From NCBI GenBank assembly GCA_038851035.1, contig JAWCLH010000009.1, positions 1-64,000 of the forward strand: 64,000 bases of DNA. Direction: 5' to 3'. Source of the DNA: Thermoplasmata archaeon (GTDB lineage: Archaea > Thermoplasmatota > DTKX01 > VGTL01). How positions within the stretch are numbered: the first letter of the stretch is position 1; every line of letters starts with the position of its first letter. This document shows positions 62,463 through 64,000 of the stretch, in pieces. The translations under genes were made by a program, and so were the position numbers. The notes under the pieces were generated by a model. That model searched no databases. It was not told where the DNA came from and worked only from the letters and a program-made list of their open reading frames with translations.

Positions 62463-63395
62463 GTGGACCCCCTGTCTCTCCTCGCGGCGCTCGGCATAGG
62501 CGCGGCCGCGGGCCTGCTATCAGGAATGTTTGGCATAGGCGGAGGGATTGTGATGGTCCCCGGGCTCCTCTTCGCCGGGCTCGTGGGCAGTTTCAGCGAG
62601 GCCACGGCCTGCTCCCTCTTCGCCATCATATTCGTCTCGCCGATGGGCTCATACGTACATATGAAAGCGAGGCATCTAAACCTCCGCTACGCTCTCGCGC
62701 TCGGGGCCTCCGGCGTTCTCGGGGGCGTCGCAGGCTCTTACATCAGCAGCCCGGCCCCGCAGAACTGGCTCGAGCTCGCGTTCGGCATTTTCGCACTAGT
62801 GATGGGAGTTGAGCTATTCCTGAACTCCGGGAGGGGAGGAGGAACGGGGGTCAATAATGCGGTGGGGGCTCGTGAGGGCGGGGCCGGCGGAACAGGCGGA
62901 GCGAAGCTGCCATGCGGTCGCGATGCCCGGCGGCGGGGAAGCGCTGCAGAGGTTGCGAAGTTTGTGGAGGGAGAGGAGCGGCAGCCCGCGGGGCCAGGTG
63001 TTCGGGAGCCAACCGAGTGCGGGCTCCGGAACCCTTACCCTGTGCTAGTCCTCCTCGGCCTCGCCGCCGGCCTTTTAGCGGGCTTCCTTGGCGTCGGCGG
63101 CGGGCTGGTCATGGTCCCAGTGATGGTTCTTCTCGGCGTCGGGGTCCATGTGGCCATCGGCACCTCCCTTCTCGCGATTCTCTTCACCGCCTGCGCCTCG
63201 GTTGCGGCCAAGGCCTCCCTGAGCCACTTCGACATCGGTGTCGCGGTCCCGCTTGCGATCGGGGGCTGCGTCGCGGCCTGGGCCGGCGCCGCCGCGGCCG
63301 AGAGGACCGGCTCTAGGCAGCTCTCGAGATACGTGTCCGTGCTGCAGTTCGTGATAGGCGGATACATGCTGGCGAAGGGACTGGGCTTGCTGTGA
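62463..63395 (+). CDS. TauE/SafE family permease
   Basis: 310 aa from GTG 62463, about 28 bases after a TATA-like ccgttaaatc. It is a sulphite/sulphonate or organic-anion permease with the duplicated TauE fold. Evidence: each half starts with the family glycine motif, GLLSGMFGIGGGIVMVPGL and GLLAGFLGVGGGLVMVPVM, followed by ATACSLFAIIFVS or GTSLLAILFTA. Between the halves a charged, Gly-rich insertion of about 70 residues (62830-63030) replaces the usual short loop. Substrate unknown. Confidence 0.9.
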   Translation: MDPLSLLAALGIGAAAGLLSGMFGIGGGIVMVPGLLFAGLVGSFSEATACSLFAIIFVSPMGSYVHMKARHLNLRYALALGASGVLGGVAGSYISSPAPQNWLELAFGIFALVMGVELFLNSGRGGGTGVNNAVGAREGGAGGTGGAKLPCGRDARRRGSAAEVAKFVEGEERQPAGPGVREPTECGLRNPYPVLVLLGLAAGLLAGFLGVGGGLVMVPVMVLLGVGVHVAIGTSLLAILFTACASVAAKASLSHFDIGVAVPLAIGGCVAAWAGAAAAERTGSRQLSRYVSVLQFVIGGYMLAKGLGLL

Positions 63396-63540
63396 CCTCA
63401 TCCGCTACTCTTGGCCGAACACGCCCCTCCCATGGCTAGAGCCCCGCCTGGCGGGCCAGAACATGCGGCACTCCGGCGCAAGGGCTGGAGCGAAACAGCC
63501 CCGCCCCCCTGGGGCCGAGACCCGCGTGCTTCCCCCAGCC

Positions 63541-63927
63541 CTACCTGACCCCCAGAACCTCCCTCGCCTCGTCCAATTTATCTACCGCGAGCGCAATCTC
63601 GGTCTTTCCGTCGCTCTTGCCGAAGATGTATATCGAGTTCACGTTTATCGCCTTTCTCGCGAGCCTGCGCGCGATCTTGGCCAGCTCGCCAGGTCTGTCT
63701 AGGAGCTTCACGACCAGAATCTCCTCCTCCGTGAACTCCCGCCCCGCCCTCTCCAGGGCCTTCCGGGTCGAGGCCTGGTCCTCGGTCACTATCCTTATCA
63801 CTGGCCGCTTGGAGCCCGCGCCCTCGCTGGATATAGCGATGATGTTGATTCCGTGGTTCGCCATTATCTCGGTCACCCTGGCCAGCTCCCCCACCCTGTC
63901 CCTCACCTGAATGCTGAACTGCTTCAA
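63541..63927 (-). CDS. Two-ACT-domain protein
   Basis: 128 aa from TTG 63927. The tandem ACT repeats start with FSIQVRDRVGELARVTEIMA and VVKLLDRPGELAKIARRLA. They bind small ligands, usually amino acids, and regulate a partner enzyme. There is no catalytic domain. The TTG follows the stop of the upstream partial gene by four bases, so the two are co-transcribed and the upstream product is the likely partner. Confidence 0.88.
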   Translation of the reverse strand: MKQFSIQVRDRVGELARVTEIMANHGINIIAISSEGAGSKRPVIRIVTEDQASTRKALERAGREFTEEEILVVKLLDRPGELAKIARRLARKAINVNSIYIFGKSDGKTEIALAVDKLDEAREVLGVR

Positions 63928-63931
63928 GCGA

Positions 63932-64000
63932 TCACCTCAGCTTCTCCCACTTGTACAGCTCCATCACTTTGGATAGCGTGCTCCCCCTCTTGATTTCCTC
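63932..64000 (-). CDS. C-terminal end of an unidentified gene (partial)
   Basis: Only the last 22 codons and the TGA lie in the window, reading EEIKRGSTLSKVMELYKWEK and ending in Leu-Arg. This is too short to identify. It lies just upstream of the ACT-domain gene on the same strand and probably heads that operon. Confidence 0.6.
   Translation of the reverse strand, partial: EEIKRGSTLSKVMELYKWEKLR

Overview
This is a G+C-rich archaeal chromosome segment. The archaeal signs are TATA boxes about 20-30 bases before many start codons, RadA, a PAC2-family protein, Trm1 with the DIDPFGSP motif, PurS plus a single-chain PurL, THEP1, HflX, an initiator tRNA-Met with three G:C pairs in the anticodon stem, and a mevalonate route built on aconitase-X and UbiD homologues. 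The closest fit I can argue for is a Thermoplasmatota-related or other euryarchaeal heterotroph. That placement is inference from gene content; there is no rRNA in the window.

Layout. Bases 1-707 hold a frameshifted transposase remnant. Bases 780-3045 carry a membrane protein and a radical SAM protein. Bases 3122-8173 are three overlapping genes for membrane-anchored exported proteins; the last is 1336 aa and its N-terminus resembles haloarchaeal DUF7286 pilus-locus proteins. Bases 8290-14312 form an NAD and biotin block: aspartate dehydrogenase, biotin ligase, BioY, and both subunits of pyruvate carboxylase. PurS and PurL follow, then two small membrane proteins and a DegT-type aminotransferase. 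Bases 19082-20899 hold a membrane protein and a decayed membrane-protein gene, followed by the initiator tRNA-Met (minus strand).

Bases 21169-25898 are the best-defined system. Mevalonate kinase, a UbiD-family decarboxylase, the large aconitase-X subunit, a HAD phosphatase and the small aconitase-X (DUF126) subunit run as one tight operon. This is the archaeal mevalonate pathway through trans-anhydromevalonate phosphate, with an unexplained HAD enzyme inside it.

The middle (26020-51131) alternates large surface proteins with housekeeping genes. The surface proteins are a Kelch/PKD protein, a subtilisin with CARDB-like repeats, a beta-helix/Ig-like protein and a smaller anchored protein. All end in a membrane segment followed by basic residues. 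The housekeeping genes are radA, an aldo/keto reductase, a ferredoxin overlapping thiL, queC-queE, an M29-type aminopeptidase, an ArsR-type regulator, hflX, a PAC2 protein, a CBS protein and hisS.

Bases 51341-57480 are a fermentation module: indolepyruvate:ferredoxin oxidoreductase (iorA, iorB), a multi-cluster ferredoxin, a tungsten-type aldehyde:ferredoxin oxidoreductase, a small treble-clef zinc protein and a MoaD-like beta-grasp protein. Together with the aminopeptidase and S8 protease this suggests peptide fermentation. The window closes with THEP1, trm1, a membrane protein, another decayed gene, an M50-like membrane metalloprotease, a TauE/SafE permease, a two-ACT-domain protein and the end of an unidentified gene.

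Two genome-wide habits stand out. Start codons often overlap the previous stop as TTGA, ATGA or GTGA. Many conserved enzymes also carry Gly/Pro/Arg-rich insertions that their families normally lack.
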